From assembly GCF_964246085.1 (NCBI RefSeq), contig NZ_CAXTPD010000013.1: 64,000 nt of DNA; one strand, written 5' to 3'. The DNA comes from Brotaphodocola sp003480315. GTDB taxonomy: Bacteria; Bacillota; Clostridia; Lachnospirales; Lachnospiraceae. The notes under the pieces were generated by a model. It saw only the letters and a program-made list of their open reading frames with translations, searched no databases and was not told the origin of the DNA. The translations under genes were made by a program, and so were the position numbers. Positions 19,177-28,409 of the stretch are shown piece by piece (the stretch's first letter is position 1; the number at the start of each line of letters is the position of its first letter).

Positions 19177-21489
19177 ATGGAAGATACAAAGATTATAACC
19201 ATGCCGGTGATCGCCCTCCGGGGGCTTACCATGCTTCCAGAGATGACTATCAGCTTTGATATCAGCCGAAAGAAGTCGATCGCGGCTGTGGAAAAGGCGA
19301 TGGTCGGTGACCAGAGAGTCTGCCTGGTGGCACAGAAGGATCCGGAAATCATGGATCCGTCTCTGGACCAGCTTTACCACATTGGCACGGTTTCTTACAT
19401 AAAGCAGCTTGTAAAAATGCCGGGCGGCATAGTCCGCGTCATGGCAGAAGGCCAGGAACGCGCTGAGCTTCTTGATCTTGACAGCACAGAGCCGTCCCTG
19501 ATGGGCGAAGTCCTGTTTACGCAGGAACAGGAGGCAGACGTTGACGGTGCTGCAGCGGAGGCTATGTCCCGCATCCTGAAAGAAAAGCTGGAATCCTATG
19601 GACACCAGCATCCGAAATTTGCCAAGGAGATCCTGCCTGGCATGATGGTATGTGAAGATCTCGAGAGTTTGATGCTTAAGATGGCCAGTGACCTTCCGTG
19701 GGATTACAGGATCCGGCAGGCATATCTGGAAGAGGCTACGCTGGCGGGCCAGTACGAGGTACTGCTCTCAAATCTGATCCATGAGATTGAGGTATCCCAG
19801 ATCCACAGGGAGCTGCAGGAAAAGGTTAAGGAGAATATTGACAAAAACCAGAAGGATTACATTTTGCGGGAGCAGTTGAAGGTAATCCGGGAGGAGCTTG
19901 GCGAGGATCCTTTATCGGATGCAGATGAGTACGAAAAGCAGCTGGCATCCTTAAAGGCAGATAAAGAGGTCAAGGAGAAGCTCCAGAAGGAGATTGACCG
20001 CTTAAAGGGTATGCCGGGCGGTGGTCAGGAGAGCAATGTCATCCGCACCTATATCGAGACCCTGCTGGAGCTTCCGTGGAATAAAATATCGAAGGACAAC
20101 AACGATATCAGGCATGCAAAGCAGATCCTGGAGGAGGACCATTATGGTCTCGAGCAGGTGAAAGAGCGGGTGCTGGAGTATCTTGCGGTCCGCGTTCTGG
20201 CAAAGAAGGGCAACAGCCCGATCATCTGCCTGGTAGGACCTCCGGGAACGGGAAAAACGTCTATTGCCCGCTCTGTAGCGAGGGCCCTGAATAAAAAGTA
20301 TGTGCGCATCAGCCTGGGCGGTGTCCATGATGAAGCGGAAATCCGCGGCCACAGAAAGACCTACGTTGGGGCCATGCCGGGCCGTCTGGTAGACGGACTG
20401 CGCCAGGCGGGTGTATCCAATCCGCTGATGCTTTTGGATGAGATCGATAAGGTCAGCAGTGACTACAAGGGAGATACGTCCTCTGCTCTCCTGGAGGTCC
20501 TGGACGGCGAACAGAACGTGAAGTTCCGCGATCATTATGTGGAGCTTCCGATCGATCTTTCCAATGTTCTGTTTATTGCCACAGCCAATACGACCCAGAC
20601 TATTCCGGGACCGCTGTTAGACCGTATGGAGGTCATTGAGGTTAACAGCTATACAGAAAATGAGAAGTTCCATATTGCCCGCAATTACCTGGTGGAGAAG
20701 CAGAAAGACCGCTGCGGCCTGAAGAAAGACCAGCTGGTAATCTCAGATTCCGCGCTGAAAAAGATCATCCATAATTATACCCGTGAAGCCGGTGTCCGAA
20801 ATCTCGAGCGCCGCATAGGAGAAATCTGCAGAAAGACGGCAAGAGAGTACCTGGAGCATAAAAAAGAGCACATCCGTGTGACAGAATCCAATCTGGAAAA
20901 ATATCTTGGCAAGGAAAAGATTACCTTTGAGGATGCCAATGAGGAGGATCAGGTTGGTATTGTCCGGGGACTTGCATGGACCAGTGTGGGCGGTGACACC
21001 CTTCAGATCGAGGTGAATGTCATGCCGGGTAAGGGCGAGTTAAAGCTTACCGGCCAGATGGGCGATGTCATGAAGGAATCTGCCATGACTGCATTGACTT
21101 ACGTGCGCTCCATCTGTCCGCAGTACGATGTGCCGGATGATTATTTTGCAAAGCATGACATCCATATTCATATCCCGGAGGGAGCAGTTCCGAAGGACGG
21201 CCCGTCAGCAGGAATTACCATGGCAACCGCCATGTTCTCAGCCGTTGTTAACCGCAAGGTCCTGGCTAAAGTAGCCATGACAGGTGAGATCACGCTGCGC
21301 GGCCGTGTACTTCCGATCGGCGGCCTGAAGGAGAAGATCCTGGCTGCGAAAATGGCTCACATGGAGACTGTTCTGGTTCCGGAGAAGAACCGCGCGGATA
21401 TTGCGGAGCTCTCCCGGGAAATCACAAAGGGACTGACCATTCTCTATATGAAGAGCATGGAGGATGTGCTGGCTGCAGCACTTGCATAA
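19177..21489 (+). CDS. lon: ATP-dependent protease Lon (endopeptidase La)
   Basis: A 770-residue LonA protease. N-terminal substrate-binding domain (about 8-200), coiled-coil, AAA+ domain with Walker A GPPGTGKTS and Walker B LMLLDEIDK, then the S16 protease domain with the catalytic Ser in PKDGPSAGIT and Lys in LPIGGLKEK. The start at 19177 follows a perfect AGGAGG; an earlier in-frame ATG at 19105 lies in the preceding terminator and is rejected. It degrades misfolded and regulatory proteins in the cytoplasm. engB follows 21 bases on. Confidence 0.97.
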   Translation: MEDTKIITMPVIALRGLTMLPEMTISFDISRKKSIAAVEKAMVGDQRVCLVAQKDPEIMDPSLDQLYHIGTVSYIKQLVKMPGGIVRVMAEGQERAELLDLDSTEPSLMGEVLFTQEQEADVDGAAAEAMSRILKEKLESYGHQHPKFAKEILPGMMVCEDLESLMLKMASDLPWDYRIRQAYLEEATLAGQYEVLLSNLIHEIEVSQIHRELQEKVKENIDKNQKDYILREQLKVIREELGEDPLSDADEYEKQLASLKADKEVKEKLQKEIDRLKGMPGGGQESNVIRTYIETLLELPWNKISKDNNDIRHAKQILEEDHYGLEQVKERVLEYLAVRVLAKKGNSPIICLVGPPGTGKTSIARSVARALNKKYVRISLGGVHDEAEIRGHRKTYVGAMPGRLVDGLRQAGVSNPLMLLDEIDKVSSDYKGDTSSALLEVLDGEQNVKFRDHYVELPIDLSNVLFIATANTTQTIPGPLLDRMEVIEVNSYTENEKFHIARNYLVEKQKDRCGLKKDQLVISDSALKKIIHNYTREAGVRNLERRIGEICRKTAREYLEHKKEHIRVTESNLEKYLGKEKITFEDANEEDQVGIVRGLAWTSVGGDTLQIEVNVMPGKGELKLTGQMGDVMKESAMTALTYVRSICPQYDVPDDYFAKHDIHIHIPEGAVPKDGPSAGITMATAMFSAVVNRKVLAKVAMTGEITLRGRVLPIGGLKEKILAAKMAHMETVLVPEKNRADIAELSREITKGLTILYMKSMEDVLAAALA

Positions 21490-21510
21490 AAGGAAAAGTG
21501 AGGAAGAACG

Positions 21511-22134
21511 ATGATTATTAGAAAAGCGGAATTGGAGACGGTCTGCGGCATTACCAGTACATTGCCGGAAAATCTTCTGCCGGAATTTGCCTTTGCCGGG
21601 AAGTCCAATGTTGGAAAATCTTCCCTGATCAATGGCCTGCTGAACCGCCGTGCGCTGGCGAGGACTTCCTCACAGCCCGGAAAGACCCAGACGATCAATT
21701 TTTATAATGTCAATGATGATCTGTATTTTGTTGATCTTCCGGGTTACGGATATGCAAAAGTATCAGTTGAGGTAAAAGCAAAATGGGGCAAGATGATCGA
21801 GCGTTATCTGAAAAAATCGAAGATGCTAAAATGCATCTTCCTGCTCATTGATATACGCCATGATCCGTCAGCGAACGATAAGCTGATGTATGACTGGATC
21901 GTATCCAATGGCTACAAGCCGGTTATCATTGCCACGAAGCTGGACAAATTGAAACGCAGCCAGATCCAGAAGCATGTGAAGATGGTCCGTGAAGGACTCG
22001 GTCTTGCGAAGGAGGATATTCTGATCCCGTTTTCCGCCGAGACCAAGCAGGGAAGAGATGAAATCTGGGCGCTCATTGAGTCTTTGCAGAATCCGGCTCC
22101 GGAAATGGCAGAACCGATGACAGAGTCTGAATAA
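21511..22134 (+). CDS. engB: Ribosome biogenesis GTP-binding protein EngB (YsxC/YihA)
   Basis: A 207-residue GTPase with G1 GKSNVGKSS, G3 DLPGYGYA and G4 TKLDK (family-typical). EngB assists late assembly of the large ribosomal subunit. The lon-engB order is common in Firmicutes and the 21-base gap suggests co-transcription. The C-terminal end (EMAEPMTESE) is a short acidic tail. Confidence 0.96.
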   Translation: MIIRKAELETVCGITSTLPENLLPEFAFAGKSNVGKSSLINGLLNRRALARTSSQPGKTQTINFYNVNDDLYFVDLPGYGYAKVSVEVKAKWGKMIERYLKKSKMLKCIFLLIDIRHDPSANDKLMYDWIVSNGYKPVIIATKLDKLKRSQIQKHVKMVREGLGLAKEDILIPFSAETKQGRDEIWALIESLQNPAPEMAEPMTESE

Positions 22135-22239
22135 CATCAGACAGATTTTACGAAGATTTCACTTGAGTGTTTTTAAAATGTGTGATACGTTGTAACTATT
22201 CTATACATTCTATAAAGAAAAGTAAGGAGGATCTGTTAT

Positions 22240-22710
22240 ATGTCTCAGGAATACATTACATTTACAATTGGCAGCAAAAAGAACATTGCACTGATCGCTC
22301 ATGACAACGAAAAACCGAAGCTCATTGAATGGTGCAGGGAGCATAAAGACGAACTTATGAAGCATAATCTTTACGGCACCGGCACAACGGCCCGCATGAT
22401 CACGGACCAGACCGGTCTTACCGTAAAAGGCTACAACAGCGGCCCTCTCGGCGGTGACCAGCAGATCGGAGCCAAGATCGTAGAAGGCGTGATTGACTTT
22501 GTAGTATTCTTTTCCGATCCGCTGACGGCACAGCCTCACGATCCGGATGTGAAGGCCCTGATGCGTATCGCTCAGGTCTACGACATTCCTATGGCGGTCA
22601 ATAAGGCCACCGCGGACTTCATGATCACATCCTGTTTCATGAACAGAGATTATCAGCATGAGGTCATCAATTTCAAACGGAATATCGAGGAACGGGCAGA
22701 AACCTTATAA
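22240..22710 (+). CDS. mgsA: Methylglyoxal synthase
   Basis: A 156-residue enzyme that converts dihydroxyacetone phosphate to methylglyoxal and phosphate, a bypass that relieves sugar-phosphate stress. Seen are the N-terminal IALIAHDNEK, the phosphate-binding GTGTTARMI, the catalytic-loop segment SGPLGGDQQIG with its Asp, and FFSDPL. AAGGAGG precedes the start. It is followed by its own terminator. Its presence fits an organism taking up much sugar. Confidence 0.97.
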   Translation: MSQEYITFTIGSKKNIALIAHDNEKPKLIEWCREHKDELMKHNLYGTGTTARMITDQTGLTVKGYNSGPLGGDQQIGAKIVEGVIDFVVFFSDPLTAQPHDPDVKALMRIAQVYDIPMAVNKATADFMITSCFMNRDYQHEVINFKRNIEERAETL

Positions 22711-22724
22711 GCTGCCTGAAACTG

Positions 22725-22751
22725 AGGACGCGTTGCAGGCGCGTCCTTTTT
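22725..22751 (+). terminator. Intrinsic terminator after mgsA
   Basis: A perfect 8-base-pair stem AGGACGCG / CGCGTCCT with loop TTGCAGG, followed by TTTT. The next gene starts 26 bases later. Confidence 0.88.
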
Positions 22752-22776
22752 CGAATCTGAACAGGGAGGATGTATT

Positions 22777-23766
22777 ATGAAGGTTGTGGATATGCATTGT
22801 GATACCATTTCGGAGCTTTTGCATATAAGAAAGCAGTGGGAGCATGACACCATGCTGGAGAATCATCTCCAGATCGATTTGAACAAAATGCAGAAGGGAG
22901 ATTATCTTCTGCAGAATTTTGCCATGTTTGTGCATCTCGGACGTGAGAAGGATCCGTTTTATACGGCAATGAAACTGATCGATCTGTTTTACACGGAACT
23001 GGAACCATATTCCGACCGGATCGGCATCGTAAAGAACTGGAAGGAGATTGAAGAGAACCGGAAGGCCGGAAGGATGTCAGCCCTGCTGACCCTCGAAGAG
23101 GGAGGCGTCTGCCGCGGTGATCTTTCCTGCCTGCGGGATTTTTACCGGCTGGGGGCCAGAATGATGACGATCACCTGGAACTTCCCAAATGAGCTTGGAT
23201 TTCCAAACGGAAAAGATGAGAGTGTGACTCCGGCCCGGGCCATTCCGGATACGGTGCATGGACTGACGGAAACCGGCATTGCCTTTGTGCAGGAGATGGA
23301 ACGGCTTGGCATGATCATAGATATTTCGCATCTGAACGATGCAGGCATCTGGGATGTATTCCGCTACACGAGAAAGCCGTTTGTTGCCAGTCATTCGAAT
23401 GCGCGAGCGCTGGCCGGGCATCCGCGCAATCTGACGGATGAGATGATCCGTGCCCTGGCTGATCGGGGCGGTGTAGCCGGAATCAACTATTTTGATGCCT
23501 TTGTGAAAGACCGCGTGGACGGAAAAGCAGCTCTTTCTCTTTGCAGGGATATGGTGGCACATATGAAGCACATGAAACAGGTCGGCGGAATCGGCTGTAT
23601 TGGTCTTGGATCAGATTTTGATGGATTTGGAAGTCCGGTTGAAATGAAAGACTGCTCCGGAATGCAGCTCCTGGCAGATGAGATGAGCCGTGAAGGCTTT
23701 TCCACCGGAGAGATCGAAGCAGTCTTTTCTGAAAATGTATTGCGTGTATATAAGGAATTGTTATAA
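22777..23766 (+). CDS. Membrane dipeptidase (M19, renal dipeptidase family)
   Basis: A 329-residue zinc dipeptidase. The N-terminal metal ligands are in VDMHCDT; further family segments are LLTLEEGG, TITWNF.NELG, VDISHLND (seen as IDISHLND), VASHSNAR and GLGSDFDGF. M19 enzymes cleave dipeptides, some of them with D-residues. GGGAGG precedes the start. Its stop codon overlaps the end of convergent citG by 6 bases and no terminator lies between them. There is no signal peptide, so it is cytoplasmic. Confidence 0.93.
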   Translation: MKVVDMHCDTISELLHIRKQWEHDTMLENHLQIDLNKMQKGDYLLQNFAMFVHLGREKDPFYTAMKLIDLFYTELEPYSDRIGIVKNWKEIEENRKAGRMSALLTLEEGGVCRGDLSCLRDFYRLGARMMTITWNFPNELGFPNGKDESVTPARAIPDTVHGLTETGIAFVQEMERLGMIIDISHLNDAGIWDVFRYTRKPFVASHSNARALAGHPRNLTDEMIRALADRGGVAGINYFDAFVKDRVDGKAALSLCRDMVAHMKHMKQVGGIGCIGLGSDFDGFGSPVEMKDCSGMQLLADEMSREGFSTGEIEAVFSENVLRVYKELL

Positions 23767-24612
23767 ACCGTTTTCCAGACGGTACAGCAGTATGGTGACA
23801 GCCAGAAGATCGGCGCAGCCGCCGGGACTGACATTCAAGTGGATAAATTTCTGATTCAGCTTTTTCAGAGCCTCCATTCCCTGCTGGGTGGAGGCTCCGC
23901 CCATCTTCAGGATCAGGGCAGACTCGGATTTGACATATCCCTGTGTCACGGTGTTGGTCCGGCTTAAGACATTGGTGTCATCGACATTGGCCATGAGCGT
24001 CAGAAGTGTGTCCAGGTAAGCTTCGTTTTCGGTCTGGCCTGCAGAGAAGGCAGTCCGCATTGCTGGAAGAGAGAGCGTGCGGATCGAAGGAAAGCCCTTC
24101 TGCGCTTCTCCGCGGATTCCCTTGTTGCTGTAGCGCAGATAGAGCAGCTCTCCGTTAGTCTTCGGATTCTTCCGGTCGATTTTCTGAAAATCCTTTCGCA
24201 CGGCATCATAACAGAGATACCCGGCAAGCATCAGGATTTTTTCCGCGTCAAAGTGTTCGTAGCGCCGGTAGAAGAGACCGGCTGCTGCTGCAATGGTGCC
24301 CATGGAAAAAATCATGCCCTTGTGAGTGTTTACGCCATCTGTGGCAGCGAACATAGCTTTTTCTGCCTCGATTCCGGTAAGACGGATGGCTTCGAACAGC
24401 ATATTGTAATCATGGGATTCCCATGCTGTACCCTGTTCGAACATCTGAGTCAGATATGGGACAATGGCAGCTGTGCTGGCCTCAAAGGTTGCATAGTTCA
24501 TATCGGCGTGGGCACCGCTGTCGCAGCGGTCTACCAGGCCCGGCTTTGGTGTGGCGCCTACTTCCGCCATCAGTGCGTAGGCACATGTTTCTGAAAAAAC
24601 AGAAGAGATCAT
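23761..24612 (-). CDS. citG: Triphosphoribosyl-dephospho-CoA synthase CitG
   Basis: A 283-residue enzyme that makes the precursor of the citrate lyase prosthetic group from ATP and dephospho-CoA. Key stretches are TPKPGLVDRCDSGAHADM near the N-terminus, KGMIFSMGTIAAAAG, and SPGGCADLLA near the C-terminus. The start at 24612 follows GGGGAGG; an upstream in-frame ATG at 24645, overlapping the citX stop as TAATG, has no ribosome site but could allow coupling and would add 11 residues. It runs with citX, but no citrate lyase subunit genes (citC, D, E, F) are in view. Confidence 0.9.
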   Translation of the reverse strand: MISSVFSETCAYALMAEVGATPKPGLVDRCDSGAHADMNYATFEASTAAIVPYLTQMFEQGTAWESHDYNMLFEAIRLTGIEAEKAMFAATDGVNTHKGMIFSMGTIAAAAGLFYRRYEHFDAEKILMLAGYLCYDAVRKDFQKIDRKNPKTNGELLYLRYSNKGIRGEAQKGFPSIRTLSLPAMRTAFSAGQTENEAYLDTLLTLMANVDDTNVLSRTNTVTQGYVKSESALILKMGGASTQQGMEALKKLNQKFIHLNVSPGGCADLLAVTILLYRLENGL

Positions 24613-24644
24613 AATCCCTGAATTCCTCCCCAATACAGATATCA

Positions 24645-25151
24645 TTACAGGTCTTTTAAGATATGGCCGATCTCGGCCGTGAGCTCTGCCACGCTGTGAC
24701 GGCGGCTGCGGCTGCAGGCATGGGCAGGTTCTTTACACAGCAGGCAGGTCCTTGACGGGCGGCCAAGCTCTTCCCTGGAGACCTTGCTGCCGTCAGGCCG
24801 GATGACATCAATATCGAACAGGCGGCCAAGGCGGTCCTGGTCTTCCAGAGTGACCATCAGTGTCTTGATGAATTCCGGATTTGCGTCTATGCAGTAGAAC
24901 GCCTCATATCCGGTTTTTTCTTTGATCGTTTCCATATGCTGGACCAGAACCAGGCGGTCCTTCAGCAATGCCTCGATCCGCCGGCAGCCGGTGGCAAATG
25001 CCTGGGGAACACCATCCGGGACTTTTACCGGACCCGGGATGTTCAAGGTGAAACTGATCAGACTTTTTTTGTATTGCTGCAGCAGTCTGGTCTGCAGAGC
25101 AGAGCGGCGTTCGCGGGCAGCAAGCATTTCCTGCAGGCTAACTTCTTCCAT
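24645..25151 (-). CDS. citX: Holo-citrate lyase synthase CitX (apo-citrate lyase phosphoribosyl-dephospho-CoA transferase)
   Basis: A 168-residue protein with the CitX hallmark C-terminal region: RLFDIDVI..DG, then LGRPSRTCLLCKEPAHACSR, and RRHSV. It attaches the prosthetic group to the acyl carrier subunit of citrate lyase. The start at 25151 is preceded by AGGGGGA; an upstream ATG at 25190 lacks one. It pairs with citG. Since no lyase genes are beside it, the target complex must be encoded elsewhere, or the pair serves a related lyase. Confidence 0.9.
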   Translation of the reverse strand: MEEVSLQEMLAARERRSALQTRLLQQYKKSLISFTLNIPGPVKVPDGVPQAFATGCRRIEALLKDRLVLVQHMETIKEKTGYEAFYCIDANPEFIKTLMVTLEDQDRLGRLFDIDVIRPDGSKVSREELGRPSRTCLLCKEPAHACSRSRRHSVAELTAEIGHILKDL

Positions 25152-25431
25152 AAAAATCCCCCTGTGCATAAATAAATTTATATATGCCAATAAAGCTTCT
25201 TATTTCATTCGCATGGCAAAAGCTTTTCACGATCATTTGGCAGAAATCGGATTTGAACGCCATCGGTTTTGAAACAGAAGCTGTATTGGATCTCAGAACA
25301 CTACTTAGTTGTTACGTATATAATTATAGGTGAATACTATATAAAGTGCAAATACTTAATAAGTTATGACCTATATAAAGATGTCCCTATCACTTTAATG
25401 CGTTGAATCCACATGAAATTAAAGCTTTAAA
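25152..25431. other. Intergenic region between citX and the TrpX-type importer
   Basis: About 280 AT-rich bases between divergent transcription units. A 19-codon open stretch beginning at the ATG at 25213 on the plus strand has no ribosome site and is not called. No T-box, riboswitch or clear citX promoter was recognised. Confidence 0.5.
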
Positions 25432-25460
25432 TTGACGTAGTGCTCAAAGTGTAGTATGAT
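25432..25460 (+). promoter_or_regulatory. Consensus sigma-A promoter of the TrpX-type ABC operon
   Basis: TTGACG, exactly 17 bases, TATGAT, 61 bases before the lipoprotein start. The short leader carries no obvious T-box or attenuator. Confidence 0.85.
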
Positions 25461-25521
25461 GGAAAAAGTTCAATCGTTTTGCATTGAAGCCAGAATATGA
25501 GATAAAAGGGAGAGATGTATT

Positions 25522-26577
25522 ATGAAAAAGACAAAGAAAGCACTCGCACTGATCCTGGCCGGACTGATGACCGCATCCATGACCGCATGCGGCTCCGGTA
25601 AAGCTGCAGAAACCACACAGGCTGCTGCAGATACTGCTGCAGAAAAAGCAGACGAGACAAAAGCAGATGAGACAAAAGAAGAGGCTTCAGCTGACGGAGC
25701 TTCCTATAAAGTGGGTATCTGCCAGCTGGTACAGCATGTGGCGCTGGACGCAGCGACAGAAGGCTTCAAAGATGCTCTGACTGAGGAATTCGGTGACAAG
25801 GTGACCTTTGATGAGCAGAATGCCCAGGGTGATTCCAATACCTGTTCTACCATCATCAACAATTTTGTCGCAGAGGATGTTGACCTGATCCTTGCGAACG
25901 CAACGCCGGCCCTTCAGGCAGCACAGGCAGGTACCGATACCATTCCGGTTCTCGGAACCGCAGTTACTGAGTATGGTGTGGCACTTGGCATTGATGATTT
26001 TAACGGAACTGTCGGCGGAAATATTTCCGGAACCGCAGATCTGGCGCCGCTGAATGAGCAGGCAGCCATGTTAAAAGAGCTGTTCCCGGATGCAAAGAAC
26101 GTTGGTCTGTTATACTGTTCCGCAGAGGCAAACTCCCAGTATCAGGTAGATACCGTAAAGGCGGAGCTGGAGAAGCTTGGCTATACATGTGAATATTACG
26201 CATTCTCTGATTCCAATGACCTGGCAACCATTGCCACGAACGCAGCAAACAGCTGTGATGTGATTTACATCCCGACTGATAATACTGCTGCAGCAAACAC
26301 TGAGATCATCAACAACATCTGTCAGCCGGCAGGGGTGCCGATCATTGCAGGTGAGGAAGGAATCTGCAGCGGATGCGGCGTGGCTACTCTGTCCATCAGC
26401 TACTACGACCTCGGTGTGGCAACCGGCAAGATGGCTGTGAAGGTCCTGACCGGTGAAGCTGACATTTCTGAGATGCCGATCGAGTATGCTCCGCAGTTTA
26501 CCAAGAAATATAACAAGACCATCTGTGAGGCTCTTGGCATTACCGTTCCGGATGATTATATTGCGATCGAGGAGTAA
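25522..26577 (+). CDS. ABC transporter substrate-binding lipoprotein (TrpX/ABC_sub_bind family)
   Basis: A 351-residue lipoprotein with lipobox SMTACGS (Cys about 23) and a Thr/Ala/Glu/Asp-rich linker (about 27-55). The mature domain belongs to the ABC substrate-binding family PF04392 (YKVGICQLVQHVALDAATEGFKDAL, NAQGDSNTCSTIINNFV, ILANATPALQAAQ). Streptococcal members import tryptophan or other aromatic amino acids (TrpX); whether this one does is unknown. It begins a three-gene importer operon, with the permease 7 bases after it. Confidence 0.9.
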   Translation: MKKTKKALALILAGLMTASMTACGSGKAAETTQAAADTAAEKADETKADETKEEASADGASYKVGICQLVQHVALDAATEGFKDALTEEFGDKVTFDEQNAQGDSNTCSTIINNFVAEDVDLILANATPALQAAQAGTDTIPVLGTAVTEYGVALGIDDFNGTVGGNISGTADLAPLNEQAAMLKELFPDAKNVGLLYCSAEANSQYQVDTVKAELEKLGYTCEYYAFSDSNDLATIATNAANSCDVIYIPTDNTAAANTEIINNICQPAGVPIIAGEEGICSGCGVATLSISYYDLGVATGKMAVKVLTGEADISEMPIEYAPQFTKKYNKTICEALGITVPDDYIAIEE

Positions 26578-26584
26578 CTGACAT

Positions 26585-27490
26585 ATGATGAGTTTGATAA
26601 ATGCCCTGCCTGGCGCAGTGGCACAGGGCCTGATCTGGGGCATTATGGCGATCGGAGTGTATCTGACCTTCCGTATCCTGGATATCGCAGATCTGACCGT
26701 AGACGGATCCCTCGGAACCGGCGGTGCGGTATGTATTATGCTGATGCTGTCCGGGCAGAATGTATGGGTAGCCATGGCAGGCGCAACGGCAGCCGGCATG
26801 GCAGCCGGCCTTGCAACCGGAATCCTTCATACCTTTATGGGGATCCCGGCGATCCTGGCCGGAATCCTGACCCAGCTTGGTCTGTATTCCATCAATTTAA
26901 AGACCATGGGGAAGGCAAACCAGGCAATCAACGTCGACAAGTATGACCTGCTGGTTTCCCTGCGCTTTATCCGGAAGGTTCCGTTTTATAAAAACACGAT
27001 CCTGATCGTGGCGATTGCGATCATTATTCTGATCGTTGTCTTATACTGGTTTTTTGGTACTGAACTTGGCTGCTCCTTACGCGCTACCGGCTGCAACGAT
27101 AAGATGGCCCGCGCACAGGGCATCAACACTGATTTTAACCGGGTGCTGGGACTTATGATCTCCAATGGTCTGGTAGCACTTTCCGGAGCCATGCTCTGCC
27201 AGTATCAGGGCTTTGCAGATATCAATATGGGCCGCGGTGCTATTGTCATCGGCCTGGCTGCAGTTATCATCGGTGAAGCGATCTTTGGAAAAGTGTTCCG
27301 CAATTTTGGCTTCAAGCTGCTTGCGGTTGCTCTGGGCTCGATCATCTATTACCTGGTTTTGCAGGTCGTGATCTGGCTCGGCATCGACACAGATCTGTTA
27401 AAGCTGTTATCCGCAGGAGTTGTTGCCGTGTTCCTGGCTATCCCTACCTGGAAGAGCCGCTATTTTTCAAATATGGGAAAGAGAGGGTAG
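26585..27490 (+). CDS. ABC transporter permease (TrpY-like, BPD_transp_2)
   Basis: A 301-residue membrane protein with about 8 hydrophobic segments. The N-terminal motif LDIADLTVDGSLGTGGAV and the cytoplasmic coupling segment GCSLRATGCNDKMARAQGIN are typical of the family. It pairs with the lipoprotein upstream and the ATPase 6 bases downstream. Confidence 0.9.
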   Translation: MMSLINALPGAVAQGLIWGIMAIGVYLTFRILDIADLTVDGSLGTGGAVCIMLMLSGQNVWVAMAGATAAGMAAGLATGILHTFMGIPAILAGILTQLGLYSINLKTMGKANQAINVDKYDLLVSLRFIRKVPFYKNTILIVAIAIIILIVVLYWFFGTELGCSLRATGCNDKMARAQGINTDFNRVLGLMISNGLVALSGAMLCQYQGFADINMGRGAIVIGLAAVIIGEAIFGKVFRNFGFKLLAVALGSIIYYLVLQVVIWLGIDTDLLKLLSAGVVAVFLAIPTWKSRYFSNMGKRG

Positions 27491-27496
27491 GAACGT

Positions 27497-28294
27497 ATGC
27501 TGGAGATAAAAAATATCACAAAAACCTTCAACAAGGGAACCGTCAATGAAAAGAAGGCGCTGCGCGGTGTGAATCTCACATTAAATGACGGGGATTTCGT
27601 AACGGTGATCGGAGGCAACGGTGCAGGAAAATCCACATTGCTGAACGCGATAGCCGGTGTCTGGCCGGTTGACAGCGGTGCCATTGTCATAGACGGAAAG
27701 GATGTCACAAGACTTCCGGAATATAAGCGTGCCGCATTTCTCGGCCGTGTTTTTCAGGATCCGATGAACGGAACCGCGGCAACCATGGGAATTGAGGAAA
27801 ATCTGGCTCTGGCTTTGCGGCGCGGAAGATTGCGAAGCTTAAAGCCGGGAATCAAAAACGAAGAACGCAAGCTTTATGTTGATATGTTAAAGAGGCTTGG
27901 CCTTGGTCTGGAGGACCGTCTCACCTCTAAGGTGGGACTTCTTTCCGGCGGACAGCGTCAGGCACTGACGCTTCTTATGTCCACCTTGCAGCGTCCAAAG
28001 CTTTTGCTTTTAGATGAGCATACCGCGGCGCTGGATCCGAAAACCGCAAAGAAGGTGCTGGATCTGACGGCAGAAATGGTGGAAGAGCAGAAGCTTACCA
28101 CTCTTATGATCACGCACAATATGCGTGATGCCATTCACATGGGCAACCGCCTGATCATGATGCATGAAGGAAATGTCATTTATGATGTGGCTGGGGAGGA
28201 AAAGAAGAATCTTACCGTGGATGACCTGCTGCATAAATTTGAGGAGGCCAGCGGCGAGGAGTTTGCAAATGACCGTATGATGCTTGCAAAATAA
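27497..28294 (+). CDS. ABC transporter ATP-binding protein (TrpZ-like)
   Basis: A 265-residue ATPase with Walker A GGNGAGKSTLL, signature LLSGGQRQALTL, Walker B LLLLDEHTAALD and the switch His in MITHNM. It energises the permease upstream. The Walker B is followed by EHTAALD rather than the common EPTAALD, which is frequent in this transporter family. A terminator overlapping the next promoter follows. Confidence 0.92.
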   Translation: MLEIKNITKTFNKGTVNEKKALRGVNLTLNDGDFVTVIGGNGAGKSTLLNAIAGVWPVDSGAIVIDGKDVTRLPEYKRAAFLGRVFQDPMNGTAATMGIEENLALALRRGRLRSLKPGIKNEERKLYVDMLKRLGLGLEDRLTSKVGLLSGGQRQALTLLMSTLQRPKLLLLDEHTAALDPKTAKKVLDLTAEMVEEQKLTTLMITHNMRDAIHMGNRLIMMHEGNVIYDVAGEEKKNLTVDDLLHKFEEASGEEFANDRMMLAK

Positions 28295-28311
28295 AAGACT
28301 GGTACAGAATG

Positions 28312-28350
28312 ACCGGCAGTGTGTAAATGATTTGGCACTCTGCCGGTTTT
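28312..28350 (+). terminator. Terminator of the ABC operon, overlapping the next promoter
   Basis: ACCGGCAG / CTGCCGGT stem (28312-28319 with 28340-28347) with a 20-base loop and TTTT. The -35 of the next promoter (28332-28337) lies in the loop. Confidence 0.7.
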
Positions 28351-28360
28351 GTGCTATACT
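28332..28360 (+). promoter_or_regulatory. Promoter of the cytidylate-kinase-like gene
   Basis: TTGGCA, 17 bases, TATACT with an extended TGC just before the -10. It is embedded in the upstream terminator hairpin. The start codon is 50 bases downstream. Confidence 0.75.
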
Positions 28361-28409
28361 AAAGATAATAAATACAGTTGGATTTTGATTTCCCAAAGGA
28401 GGATTTCTT

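Noticed and set aside
25272..25521. T-box or tryptophan attenuator before the TrpX-type operon
   Set aside because: No T-box core or terminator was seen; the promoter is only 61 bases from the start codon, too near for a T-box.
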